Of a stretch of 47,018 nucleotides of DNA, positions 38,172 through 46,981 are shown in pieces. The notes under the pieces were generated by a model. That model did not search any database. It worked only from the letters and a program-made list of their open reading frames with translations, and was not told the DNA's origin. Numbering within the stretch: the stretch's first letter is position 1; each line of letters begins with the position of its first letter. The position numbers and the translations under genes are program-made. The stretch lies in NCBI GenBank assembly GCA_029976805.1, contig JAPOLY010000011.1, positions 1 to 47,018 on the forward strand, in the 5' to 3' direction. The DNA comes from a bacterium (GTDB lineage: Bacteria > Planctomycetota > UBA8108 > UBA1146).

Positions 38172-39254
38172 ATGAATACTTCAGAGGCCCCGAATCCGAT
38201 CTCAACACGGCTTCTTCACTGGTATACCCCTGATGCTCATGGGATGCCGTGGAGGGGCTGTGGGGACCCCTATGGAATCTGGCTTTCTGAAGTCATGCTT
38301 CAGCAAACGCAGATCTCCACAGTCATTCCCTACTGGAACAAGTTCATGGATCACTATCCTGATATCGCCCAACTCGCCAGCGCCGATGAGGAGTCGGTCC
38401 TCGAGGACTGGGCAGGCCTGGGTTACTACTCACGGGGACGAAATCTCCACCGGGCGGCCAAAAAAATGGTCGAGGAACATCGATCGCAGTTCCCCCGGGA
38501 CCCTGAAGAGGTCAGGGCATTACCAGGAGTCGGTGAATACACCACAGCCGCCATCTGCAGCATTGCCTTTGGCTCGGATCTGGCAGTGGTTGACGGAAAC
38601 GTGGAACGGGTGATTTGTCGTCACCAGACTCTTTCAGGGGATCCCAAGCGAGGAGAAACCAAACTCCGAATCCGTGAAGTCTCTGCTGAGTGGCTGCACC
38701 CGGATCGACCGGGAGACCACAATCAGGCGATGATGGATTTGGGAAGAACGGTCTGCACTCCAAGGAATCCAAAATGTGATTCGTGCCCTATCGCTGAGGA
38801 TTGTCAGGCGCGAATCGCGGGTGAACCGCATCATTGGCCCCAACCCAAGAAGCGCCGTACTGTCGAAAAACAGCAGTGGATCAGCGCACTGTTTTCATGG
38901 AACGAAAAAATACTGCTACTCCCGGGCAATACGGAATTGCTCAAAAATCATCCGGGACCGGTCCTCGCCAGATCCGAAGGGGATATCGATGCGGAAACAG
39001 CTCTGGTTGAGGAGTTTGACCGGCGAAATCTTGGAACACCGGAGATCATCGGCTTTGGTGATCGGTTCCGCCACACCATCACACACCGCCAATTGGACGT
39101 GCAGCCCGTACTCTGCAGTTGGCAGGGGCCCGTCCCTGAAGAAGCTCGCCTCATCGATGCTGAAGCTTCCAGCAAACTGCCGGTACTTCATCGAAAAGCC
39201 CTGCATAACCTGCTCCCTCTTCTCGGAGGGGAATGTGAGAAAGACGAAAAATGA
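38172..39254 (+). CDS. mutY: A/G-specific adenine glycosylase MutY
   Basis: A 360-residue base-excision repair enzyme that removes adenine mispaired with 8-oxoguanine. The helix-hairpin-helix segment is LPGVGEYTTAAICSIAFGSDLAVVDGNVERV with the catalytic Asp141. E40 (SEVMLQQTQ) is the other catalytic residue. The 4Fe-4S cluster cysteines are C195-x6-C202-x2-C205-x5-C211. The C-terminal NUDIX-like recognition domain runs from about 235 to 355. I chose ATG 38172, with GGA a few bases upstream; a longer frame from 37986 overlaps aroC and has no family match there. The stop overlaps the next gene (ATGA), and a second DNA glycosylase-like gene follows that. Confidence 0.97.
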   Translation: MNTSEAPNPISTRLLHWYTPDAHGMPWRGCGDPYGIWLSEVMLQQTQISTVIPYWNKFMDHYPDIAQLASADEESVLEDWAGLGYYSRGRNLHRAAKKMVEEHRSQFPRDPEEVRALPGVGEYTTAAICSIAFGSDLAVVDGNVERVICRHQTLSGDPKRGETKLRIREVSAEWLHPDRPGDHNQAMMDLGRTVCTPRNPKCDSCPIAEDCQARIAGEPHHWPQPKKRRTVEKQQWISALFSWNEKILLLPGNTELLKNHPGPVLARSEGDIDAETALVEEFDRRNLGTPEIIGFGDRFRHTITHRQLDVQPVLCSWQGPVPEEARLIDAEASSKLPVLHRKALHNLLPLLGGECEKDEK

Positions 39255-40150
39255 AGACGATTCGTAAGCGGCAGGAATGGAATTCAACACGATGGGACAG
39301 TTCCCCGCCAGGGCCCGTCACCGGAGTTCTTGTCGGCCCCCCCCTCTATTTTGATATCACCGACGTCCGAAATGAGCATATGAAGGGCCAGATCGGGAAT
39401 GTCGACAAAAGAAGAGCTCAGGATCAATGGGAAATCCTGTGCGATGAAATCCGCAGACTCGGCCTCACCGTTCATGAACTCGACCCCATGAAAGAGCAGG
39501 TGGATGCGGTCTTTACGGCCAATCCTTCCCTTTGCACTTCGGACGGCGATGGATTACCCAAAGTGGTCATCGGTCGTATGAATCACCCCAATCGTGTTCC
39601 GGAGAGTGATCAGCATCGGCAGGTCTACGATCAGTTGGGGCTTCACTGCGCTTCCCTTCCTGCTGAAATTGTTTCCTGGGAGGGAAATGGAGACTCCCTG
39701 CGTGATCTCCAGCGCCCTCTCCTCTGGTGTGGCCTGGGACCACGCAGTGAGGAAGCGGGACACGTTGCTGCCGGTCAACTCCTCGGCCTCGATCTCGCAT
39801 TACTCGAACTTCCGACTGCAGATTTCTATCACCTCGACACGGCACTCGCCCTGCTCAACGAATCGACTGCCGCTTTCGTCCGGGAGGCTTTCACGGCTGA
39901 GGGAATCCAGCTTCTCGAGGCGGCGTTTGAAAACCTGATTGAGGTCGATCCCAATGAAGCCAAAACCAGGTTAGCGGGAAACATGTGGTGCCCGGATGGC
40001 TCCCATGTTTTCATCACCAGCCAAACCCCACGCACCTGTGCCCACTTGACCGGGAATGGATTCCAGATCATTGAAGTGGATACGGGTGAATTTCTCAAAT
40101 CGGGTGGAAGCGTGTTTTGTATGAGACAGGAGATTCGTGATGTCCGCTGA
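39251..40150 (+). CDS. Amidinotransferase-fold hydrolase (DDAH / arginine deiminase-related)
   Basis: A 299-residue protein of the guanidino-group-modifying superfamily. Recognisable elements are HMKGQIGNVDKRRAQDQW, DAVFTANPS, the WEGNGD block (E144, D148), the catalytic His194 in FYHLDTAL, GNMW, and the C-terminal nucleophile Cys290 in KSGGSVFCM. Related enzymes hydrolyse dimethylarginine, arginine or similar compounds. The exact substrate is not decidable; dimethylarginine dimethylaminohydrolase is the closest general label. The ATG start overlaps the mutY stop (ATGA) and the stop overlaps the UDG-like gene by 11 bases, so it sits in a three-gene operon with two DNA-repair-type glycosylases, an odd pairing. 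Confidence 0.88.
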   Translation: MKTIRKRQEWNSTRWDSSPPGPVTGVLVGPPLYFDITDVRNEHMKGQIGNVDKRRAQDQWEILCDEIRRLGLTVHELDPMKEQVDAVFTANPSLCTSDGDGLPKVVIGRMNHPNRVPESDQHRQVYDQLGLHCASLPAEIVSWEGNGDSLRDLQRPLLWCGLGPRSEEAGHVAAGQLLGLDLALLELPTADFYHLDTALALLNESTAAFVREAFTAEGIQLLEAAFENLIEVDPNEAKTRLAGNMWCPDGSHVFITSQTPRTCAHLTGNGFQIIEVDTGEFLKSGGSVFCMRQEIRDVR

Positions 40151-40808
40151 TTTCAAGAAATCGGTCGACCGATTTCTGCGCAAGATCTCCGGTCCTTCTC
40201 CTGAAAACCTGTTCAATCCATGGCGCGACTGTGATCCCAAATTGGACCTCGCAAAGGGGCCGGCAATTCGCCGATCAAATCTGCGCCAGTACCTCCTCGC
40301 CCACGAAGGAGCACAGGCGATCCTCGTCGGTGAAGCTGCGGGTTGGGCTGGCTGCCGCTTCACGGGTATTCCTTTCACCGGGGAAAACCTGATCCTGGGT
40401 CCAGAGACTCTGGATTGGGCACAGGGAAGACCGATGAAGAGATCCTCCACTGCGGACAAACCCTACAAGGAAAGATCCGCGACCATCGTGTGGGGCGAGA
40501 TCTCCGGCGATTCCAGGCTGGTTCTGTGGAATGCCGTTCCCTGGCATCCCTGCAAATCAGATGAGCCATTGACCAACAGGAAACCTCGCCGGGATGAGGA
40601 GTTGGCGGGTGAGCCGATCCTGCGCGATTTCATCGCCCTGTTTCCGGAAGCCAGCGTTCACGCCATCGGTCGAGTCTCACAACAGACACTTGCCAATCTT
40701 GGGTACGACGCAGGTTACATCCGTCATCCATCGATGGGTGGACAGAAACAGTTCTGCAAAGGAATGCGATCCCTGCGAAAAAACCTCGGCAGGCCACTGA
40801 CGACCTGA
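40140..40808 (+). CDS. Uracil-DNA glycosylase superfamily protein
   Basis: A 222-residue protein. The N-terminal motif ILVGEAAGWAGCRFTGIPFTGE is the GExPG-like active-site block of the family 4/5-type and related bacterial UDG-like proteins. LVLWNAVPWHP follows. The third block, near the C-terminus, is YIRHPSMGG, where the His-Pro-Ser element usually interacts with the DNA. There is no CxxC iron-sulphur cluster motif near the N-terminus, unlike family 4. Start: ATG 40140 with AGGAGA about 8 bases upstream; a GTG three bases earlier is an alternative. It lies in the mutY operon, consistent with base-excision repair. Confidence 0.85.
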   Translation: MSADFKKSVDRFLRKISGPSPENLFNPWRDCDPKLDLAKGPAIRRSNLRQYLLAHEGAQAILVGEAAGWAGCRFTGIPFTGENLILGPETLDWAQGRPMKRSSTADKPYKERSATIVWGEISGDSRLVLWNAVPWHPCKSDEPLTNRKPRRDEELAGEPILRDFIALFPEASVHAIGRVSQQTLANLGYDAGYIRHPSMGGQKQFCKGMRSLRKNLGRPLTT

Positions 40809-40855
40809 CGAGGTTTGATCTCGATAACCGGATTTTCCAACCACAGAGCCTTCGC

Positions 40856-41422
40856 TCAGGCTTTGACCCTTTCAATGAAGTCACCGGTTTCGGTGGAGAT
40901 CTTGACCAGATCACCTTCATTGACGTGGTTCGGGATCTTGATCTCGAGTCCGGTCTCCAGTTTTGCAGGCTTGTAGACGTTATTGACACTGTCACCCTTG
41001 AAGCCGGGCTCCGTCTCGGCAATCTGCAACACCACTGATGGGGGCAAATCCACGGAAACGGCCTTCTCCTCGTAAAAGGTCACTGTGACGTGCTCGTTGT
41101 GTTTCACAAACGGCATCAGGTCGCCGACAAAATCTGCGTGCAACTGGTACTGCTCATAGTCAGCGGTATCCATGAAGATGAAGTTCTCACCCTCGGGGTA
41201 GAGGTATTCGCAATTCTTTTTGTCGAGGTATGCCGTCTCAACCTTGTCCGCAGAACGGAACCGGTGAGTGATGTGGTCCCCGCGCTGCAGGTTTTTCAGC
41301 TTTGCCTGGACCGCTCCTCCACCCTTGGAGAGTTTCTTCTGTTCAAGTTTGACGCAAACCCACAGATCATCCTCGAAATTGATGACCTGTCCGACTCTCA
41401 GCTGCGTTGCGGGTACTCCCAT
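40856..41422 (-). CDS. efp: Translation elongation factor P
   Basis: A 188-residue, three-domain protein that relieves ribosome stalling at polyproline stretches. The N-terminal KOW-like domain carries the loop QKKLSKGGGAV with the tip lysine at K33. The two OB domains follow, with YEQYQLHADFVGDL and the C-terminal TGLEIKIPNHVNEGDLVKISTETGDFIERV. In many bacteria the loop reads PGKG and is lysylated, rhamnosylated or otherwise modified; here it is LSKGGG without the Pro-Gly. AAGGAAGGA lies about 8 bases before the ATG. A small palindromic hairpin (CCACC/GGTGG at 41471-41484) lies in the 81-base gap after the symporter gene. The gene is convergent with the UDG-like gene. Confidence 0.96.
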   Translation of the reverse strand: MGVPATQLRVGQVINFEDDLWVCVKLEQKKLSKGGGAVQAKLKNLQRGDHITHRFRSADKVETAYLDKKNCEYLYPEGENFIFMDTADYEQYQLHADFVGDLMPFVKHNEHVTVTFYEEKAVSVDLPPSVVLQIAETEPGFKGDSVNNVYKPAKLETGLEIKIPNHVNEGDLVKISTETGDFIERVKA

Positions 41423-41503
41423 GTCGCGATCCTTCCTTCACACTTGTCTTGCAGGCCAAAGCATACCATGCCACCTACCGGTGGGGCGAGTCGATCGGTA
41501 CGG

Positions 41504-43063
41504 TCAACTTTCAGCAGTTTCCGCAGTCTCAAAGTCACCGAGCCCCTTCTCCCCCTCACGGGTCGCCACGATGGCAGAGCCAACCGTATCACTCCAGACA
41601 TTGACCATCGTTCGGCACATGTCGAGGGGACGGTCCACCGCCAACAAAAGAGCGGCACCTTCCAAGGGCAATTTGAGAGCACTGAGAATCGTCAGCATCA
41701 TAATCAGTCCAGCTGAAGGGATTCCTGCCGCACCAATGGAAGCAAGAAATGCTGCCATGACGACTGTGACCTGAGAGCCGAAGGTCAAGACGTAGTCTCC
41801 GGCAGTGGCGTAATACTGAGCCAGGAACACCACTCCAATGCATTCGTAGAGCGCGGTTCCGTCCATGTTCACCGTCGCTCCCAAAGGTGCCACGAACGAA
41901 CTGGTCTTGTTGGAAACCTTGCCCCGACTCTTGAGGGTATTGAGAGTTGTTGGAAGTGTCAGGGAAGAAGAAGAAGTCGAGAATGCGGTCATCAATACCG
42001 GACTCATCGCCCTGAACCATTTCAGCGGAGAGACCCTTGCGACAATGCTGAGCAAAAGAGGCAAAACCACAACGGCATGAATCACAAGGGCGAGGAAAAC
42101 CGTCAGCATGTAAGTGCTCAATGGAATGAACACATCGAATCCGGTCTCACCCACCACCTTGACCAGCAAGCAGAAGACACCATAAGGAACGAGCTTCATG
42201 ACCCATGAGGCCATCAGCATGACCACCTGAAATGCTGAATCGAGAAGTTCGGTCAGGATCTTCTTCGGTTTCTCGGGTGCCCGGGTAATGAAGAAACCAA
42301 ACAGCAGGGCGAAAAAGATCACCTGCAACATGTTTCCGTTGCCGGTAAACGCATCAAAGACATTCTCTGGAACCATGCGACGAAGGATATCCAGCCAGTT
42401 CTCAGACTCCTGACCAAACTGGGCCGCGGTCGAAAGCCCCAACTGGGCTCCGTCTCCGGGTCGGATCAGATTGACGAGAACCAGACCAAGGCCCACGGCC
42501 AGAAATGAAGTTGTGACGTAGTAACCAAAGGTCCTGCGGCCCAATCGGCCGAAGTCCTCGCCACCCCCCAGACCGGCAACGCCGGTCACAATGGAAGTAA
42601 AGACCAGTGGCATGATCAGCATCTTGAGCAACCGCATGAAGATGTCTGCCAAAAATACGAATGGGTACAAATAACGGGATCTGTCAGAACCGGGATCCAG
42701 AATCACCTGGCAACTCTTCTCGGTTCCGTCTTCCAGAGTGATGGTCGCCACCCCTCCCGCACCTGCAGAAGCCAGAAATGCACTGACATCCTCCGGGCTT
42801 GAAACACTGTCGAGAAGATTTTCATCCGCCATTCCAGCATTGATGGCAATCTTGCTGATCCGGTCTCCCACAGTCAGTTTCTCGGCAGCAGTCCTGCCTT
42901 TGGGAGTCAAGTTTCTGGAGATGGATTGAACCACGACCTTGCCATCGCTGGTCGATCCGAGGGTTGCACCAATCGATCCTGGAGCCTCCGTGATTTGCTG
43001 CAAAAGCAATCCAACGATGACTCCGGCGATGAGCCAGACGAGAATTTTCCAATGTTGAGCCAT
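41504..43063 (-). CDS. Glutamate/dicarboxylate:cation symporter with an inserted PDZ-like domain
   Basis: A 518-residue DAACS-family transporter. Family marks are the serine-rich hairpin AFSTSSSSLTLPTTLN, the substrate/cation motif NMDGTALYE and AGIPSAGLIMMLTIL with DRPLDMCRTMVNVWSD in the last helices. After the first membrane helix (about 7-22) a soluble segment of about 95 residues is inserted (about 28-123). It contains VVVQSISRNLTPKGRTAAEKLTVGDRISKI, a PDZ-like pattern, before the second helix (LYPFVFLADIFMRLLKML). Standard family members lack it and have about 420 residues. I chose ATG 43063, with GGGGAG 5 bases upstream. It follows the M16 peptidase pair after 109 bases. Likely substrates are glutamate, aspartate or C4-dicarboxylates. 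Confidence 0.93.
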   Translation of the reverse strand: MAQHWKILVWLIAGVIVGLLLQQITEAPGSIGATLGSTSDGKVVVQSISRNLTPKGRTAAEKLTVGDRISKIAINAGMADENLLDSVSSPEDVSAFLASAGAGGVATITLEDGTEKSCQVILDPGSDRSRYLYPFVFLADIFMRLLKMLIMPLVFTSIVTGVAGLGGGEDFGRLGRRTFGYYVTTSFLAVGLGLVLVNLIRPGDGAQLGLSTAAQFGQESENWLDILRRMVPENVFDAFTGNGNMLQVIFFALLFGFFITRAPEKPKKILTELLDSAFQVVMLMASWVMKLVPYGVFCLLVKVVGETGFDVFIPLSTYMLTVFLALVIHAVVVLPLLLSIVARVSPLKWFRAMSPVLMTAFSTSSSSLTLPTTLNTLKSRGKVSNKTSSFVAPLGATVNMDGTALYECIGVVFLAQYYATAGDYVLTFGSQVTVVMAAFLASIGAAGIPSAGLIMMLTILSALKLPLEGAALLLAVDRPLDMCRTMVNVWSDTVGSAIVATREGEKGLGDFETAETAES

Positions 43064-43172
43064 GATTACTCCCCATCCATCAACCGGAGACCAGATCACC
43101 GGTCAGGCAATGTTCGAAACAGCGGTGATCGTGATCAACGATCTTGGCTCCGAACTGTATCAGATTTCAGGC

Positions 43173-44477
43173 TCAGCCCTGTGCTGGCGAAATGATCGAA
43201 CTGACCAGATTCTCCGGTCGCACGTGATCATGAAGCCGGTCTGCCACCTCTGAGGGCTGAATCTTGTTCAGGAGATCGACCACCTCGAAAGGATCTGCTC
43301 CCATGAATCGAGAACTACAGTAACTGCCAGCGATATTCTCAAGCGAGTTGAAACTTTTCAAAAGTTGGCCGGTCGCTGCTTTTCTCTGTCGATCAATATC
43401 TGCCTCAGAGATGCCTGAAGAGAGGATTTGGGGTAACTCTGCCAGAATGACTTCAAGGACCTTTTCCGGGTCGACCACATCTCCACCAATGGCAGAATGG
43501 CCGACATCTCCATAGATCATGTAGCCCCCGCCAAAGGAGTCATCGACGAGATTGGCTTCCTGCAACTTCTCGAAGAGTGCCCCGCTCTGACCAAAAACAC
43601 ATTCCAGAACCAGATCAGAAACCAATTCCTTGCGCACCATATCCTGACCGGACAGCCCGGGATGAATATCTTTCCAACCGAAGAGCAATTTCGATCGCCC
43701 TACCTGCATTTCCTGACGCACCTGAGCTTGTGCAGGAGCCGCTTCTTCAAGTGTGGCAACCTTTTCAAGGGCAGGGGCTGGGCCGAGATCTTTTTCCTTT
43801 AACAGGCGATCGGCATGATCGAAGAACTCTTCTTCGGATTGATCACCCACAGCAAACAGAATCATATTCGATGGGTGATAAAACGACTCCCAGCAACGCT
43901 GGAGCATGGGCGCATCGATTCCCGAAATCGTCTCCACCGTACCGGCAATATCCTTGGACACTGGATGGTGGGCGTACATCCCCTCCAAAAGATTGAAGTA
44001 GACTCGCCAGCCGGGCATGTCTTCATACATGCGAATTTCCTGGCCAATGATGCCCTTCTCCTTCTCCACATTTTCCTCAGTGAAGTGGGGAGATTGCACG
44101 AATCGGACCAAATGGCTCAGGCACTCATAGAAATGATCGGTACAGGAAAAGAGGTATGAAGTCCCATTGAATCCAGTGAACGCATTGGCACTCGCACCCA
44201 AACGGCTGAACTCCTGAAAGGCGTCTTCTTCGATGCCTTCAAACATTTTGTGTTCAAGGAAATGTGCGATGCCATCAGGCAGGACGATTTCGTCTCCTCC
44301 ACCGATTCGAAAGCGATCATCGACACTGCCAAAGTTGGTGGCGAAACAGGCGTAGGTACGCAGATACCCTGGCTTATGACAGAAAGCCACTCGGGCCCCA
44401 CTGGAGTGAACTCTTTCAACCACTCTCTCTTGCAAGGTTGAATTTTCAAGAACGGTGGAATCTTCAGACCAACTCAC
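43173..44477 (-). CDS. M16-family zinc peptidase, catalytic subunit (YmfH-like)
   Basis: A 434-residue inverzincin. The inverted zinc motif is H72-F-L-E75-H76 in GIAHFLEHKMFEG, with a downstream Glu (about E147, in GIIGQEIRMYEDMP) as third ligand. FNGTSYLFSC and the second half-domain (GLSGQDMVRKELVSDLVLECVFGQSGALFEKLQE) complete the two-lobed M16 subunit. The start is GTG, overlapping the stop of its partner gene (GTGA), with GGAGGAG just upstream. A catalytic and an inactive subunit encoded in tandem match the YmfF/YmfH and AlbE/AlbF type, which act as cytoplasmic heterodimers. No signal peptide is seen. Confidence 0.93.
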   Translation of the reverse strand: MSWSEDSTVLENSTLQERVVERVHSSGARVAFCHKPGYLRTYACFATNFGSVDDRFRIGGGDEIVLPDGIAHFLEHKMFEGIEEDAFQEFSRLGASANAFTGFNGTSYLFSCTDHFYECLSHLVRFVQSPHFTEENVEKEKGIIGQEIRMYEDMPGWRVYFNLLEGMYAHHPVSKDIAGTVETISGIDAPMLQRCWESFYHPSNMILFAVGDQSEEEFFDHADRLLKEKDLGPAPALEKVATLEEAAPAQAQVRQEMQVGRSKLLFGWKDIHPGLSGQDMVRKELVSDLVLECVFGQSGALFEKLQEANLVDDSFGGGYMIYGDVGHSAIGGDVVDPEKVLEVILAELPQILSSGISEADIDRQRKAATGQLLKSFNSLENIAGSYCSSRFMGADPFEVVDLLNKIQPSEVADRLHDHVRPENLVSSIISPAQG

Positions 44478-45772
44478 GAGCTCTCCTCCGGTGCCAAAAC
44501 AAATGTCAGATCGGGGTGAACCAATTCCATCGCCGCGACGACTTCCTCTCGGGTCACCGAAGCCACCCGCTTTCGAAGTGTTTCAAGTCCGGGTTTTCTG
44601 CCGGAGAGACGACTGCGAAGATCATAGTCGGCCAGGGCTGCCGGACTGTCCTGAACCATTCTCAGGCGGGAGTCGATGGCTGCCAGAGTCATCTCGAATT
44701 CTTCAGCAGAGAACTCGCCATTGCGGACAAAGTCCAACTGCTTGTCGATGCCTGTCCGGGCCTGATCCACAGTGTCGTGGTCAACACCGGAACTGATGAA
44801 CATCATTCCCATATTGCTGTCGACCTGTGAGTGGATGGAATAACACAGGCTTTCTTTTTCTCGAACCTGCGTAAAGAGACGTGAGTGAGGGAAACTGCCA
44901 AGAATACCATTGGCCACCATCAACGATTCGTTGAGGGGGTGTTCATAGGAAATCATCGTCCGAAAAGACATGATCAGGTTCGATTGCTGAACCTTTGCAT
45001 GCTCCACCATTTCACGAGGTTCCTTCGCCGCACGAATTGCCTGACGTGGTGACAACGATTCTCCAGAGGAATGATTACCCCTGAAGAGGGTGGAGAGGCG
45101 ATCCACCACCCGATCTTCTGCCATGTTTCCACTGAAGTGAACATGAAGTGGCTGATGGGTAATGAGTTCGTTCCACAGCGCGGTCAAATCCCCAGGGGTG
45201 ACATGCTTGAGGTCTTCCAATGTTCCCTGCTGGTGATAGCGCCACGGTTCATCAAAACATGCTTCTTCGAGACACCTTTGGTAGGCCCAGCCTGATTTGT
45301 TGTCGATGCGACCCTCGATCGACCTCCGTTGCTGGAGAATCTCCGATTCAACAATCTCTTCAGGAAACAGGCCTTCCACCAGATGGGGCTCGTGGATCAG
45401 TTGGTCAAGCAGATGGATGGCATCCTCAAAGACCTTTTCCCCTTGTGGAAGATGACCTTCAGCAGGAAATTCGGCTCGCAGGGAGATCAGATGCCTTTGG
45501 CCCCACCGATCGACGGAAGTGGAAGCGGAAAGCCCCCAAAGTTCTTCAGTACGAAGATTCAGCAATCTTTGCGAAGGGAACTCACGGGTTCCCCGCATCA
45601 GGCAAGCGGGAACAAGACATCGCCTGGCGTTATGGGGCCCCAGGTCTGCCACCCAGGTCAATCGCAAAGAACTGGTTTTTCTGCGCTCTTCCGGACGGAT
45701 GTGGAGGAGCCCTCCTGATCCCACCTCCCTGGTCTTGAATCCTGGGACGTGTGTTAACTCAGCTGGGCTCAA
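44474..45772 (-). CDS. M16-family peptidase-like protein, non-catalytic partner (YmfF-like)
   Basis: A 432-residue M16-fold protein without the HxxEH zinc motif. It retains the family's C-terminal-lobe Arg/Tyr motif SRLFTQVREKESLCYSIHS, which helps to position substrate. Its N-terminal lobe (RLTWVADLGPHNARRCLVPACLMRGTREFPS) matches the YmfF/AlbE branch. It probably pairs with the catalytic subunit encoded next. The start is TTG 45772, overlapping the stop of the DAHP synthase (TTGA), with GGAGG about 4-6 bases before it. Confidence 0.9.
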   Translation of the reverse strand: MSPAELTHVPGFKTREVGSGGLLHIRPEERRKTSSLRLTWVADLGPHNARRCLVPACLMRGTREFPSQRLLNLRTEELWGLSASTSVDRWGQRHLISLRAEFPAEGHLPQGEKVFEDAIHLLDQLIHEPHLVEGLFPEEIVESEILQQRRSIEGRIDNKSGWAYQRCLEEACFDEPWRYHQQGTLEDLKHVTPGDLTALWNELITHQPLHVHFSGNMAEDRVVDRLSTLFRGNHSSGESLSPRQAIRAAKEPREMVEHAKVQQSNLIMSFRTMISYEHPLNESLMVANGILGSFPHSRLFTQVREKESLCYSIHSQVDSNMGMMFISSGVDHDTVDQARTGIDKQLDFVRNGEFSAEEFEMTLAAIDSRLRMVQDSPAALADYDLRSRLSGRKPGLETLRKRVASVTREEVVAAMELVHPDLTFVLAPEESS

Positions 45773-46857
45773 ACTTCCTCCATGCCCCGGGTACTGGCCA
45801 CCGCTCCTCCAGATCTGGACTCGAGCGATCGAAGCGATTCGTGAAGACCAGAAAGCACCGGTACCAAATTTTTGAACTCTTCCGGAGACAAAGCCTGCCT
45901 GCCATCAGACAGGGCTTCCTCCGGTTGATCGTGAACTTCCACCAACAATCCGTCTGCCCCTGCAGCGACTGCCGCTTTGGCCAGCGCAGGAACCCGATAG
46001 GCTTCTGCAGAGCCATGGGAAGGATCGACAACGACGGGAAGGTGGGTTTTCTTCTTCAACTCGGGAACGACTCCCAGATCGAGAACAACCTGTCTTGAAG
46101 CGGCAGCACAACGGATTCCGCGTTCACAAAGAATGACATTGGTGTTGCCACCTGAAAGAATGTACTCCGCCGCCAACATGAGTTCTTCACTGGTGGATGA
46201 GAAGCCACGTTTTAGAAGAATCGGTACACGAATCTGTCCCAGCTCTTTGAGAAGGGAATAGTTGTGCATGTTTCTGCTGCCAACCTGCAAGAGATCTGCA
46301 GATTCGCAAACCTTTTCAACATCGCGGGGATCAAGGATCTCTGTGACGATGCCGAGCCCGGTTTCCTCTCTGGCTCGCTCCAGTATCTTCAGCCCCTTCT
46401 CGCCCATTCCCTGAAACGCATAGGGAGAAGTGCGGGGTTTGTAGGCGCCGCCTCGGAAGAGTTGCGCTCCGGAAGAAGCCACTGAAGCAGCCAGACGGAG
46501 AGTTCTCTCCTCTTCTTCGACGGCACAGGGACCGGCGATGATGGCGAAGCCACCTCCACCCACGGTGATATTTCCTACCTGAACCACTGAATCATTGTCA
46601 TGGGCATTGCGGTGGATGTGCCGGTGGGCCGTACCAAGGAACAACGCTTTCTCGACTCCCTTCCAGGAATCGAGCGCAAGGGTCCGGAGAGGTTCGACAT
46701 CTCCATGGACTTCAAGGTAGTTGCGGCCTTGCCCCTCCACCAGCGTCGCCTCCACACCGAAGGACTTCAGGCGATCCCTGATCCTTCTGCGGAATGTCGC
46801 TGCCAGGCCCGCCTCAAGGGCGATCAGCAGGGAGGGTTCCTGAGGGGTACGTTCCAT
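45769..46857 (-). CDS. aroF: 3-deoxy-7-phosphoheptulonate (DAHP) synthase
   Basis: A 362-residue enzyme that condenses PEP and erythrose-4-phosphate, the first shikimate step. An N-terminal ferredoxin-like regulatory domain (about 1-75) precedes the TIM-barrel catalytic domain of the type Ib / KDO8P-synthase-like class. Motifs are FAIIAGPCAVE, FRGGAYKPRTSPYAFQG, LLQVGSRNM, ILLKRGF, VILCERGIR and VVVDPSHGSA. I chose ATG 46857 with AAGG about 7 bases upstream; a TTG one codon earlier is possible. Its stop overlaps the next gene (TTGA), so it leads the peptidase pair. aroC, the last shikimate enzyme, is 8 kb away. Confidence 0.96.
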   Translation of the reverse strand: MERTPQEPSLLIALEAGLAATFRRRIRDRLKSFGVEATLVEGQGRNYLEVHGDVEPLRTLALDSWKGVEKALFLGTAHRHIHRNAHDNDSVVQVGNITVGGGGFAIIAGPCAVEEEERTLRLAASVASSGAQLFRGGAYKPRTSPYAFQGMGEKGLKILERAREETGLGIVTEILDPRDVEKVCESADLLQVGSRNMHNYSLLKELGQIRVPILLKRGFSSTSEELMLAAEYILSGGNTNVILCERGIRCAAASRQVVLDLGVVPELKKKTHLPVVVDPSHGSAEAYRVPALAKAAVAAGADGLLVEVHDQPEEALSDGRQALSPEEFKNLVPVLSGLHESLRSLESRSGGAVASTRGMEEV

Positions 46858-46981
46858 CAAAGGCCTTTCGTCGAACCATGGCGAGAAACAGTGCGCCTAT
46901 CCATGGTTTCAAATCAGGTTTTATGACCCTGATCTTATCTGAAAATTACCACGCTTGCCGGGGGTCAGGAAGAAATCTGGA

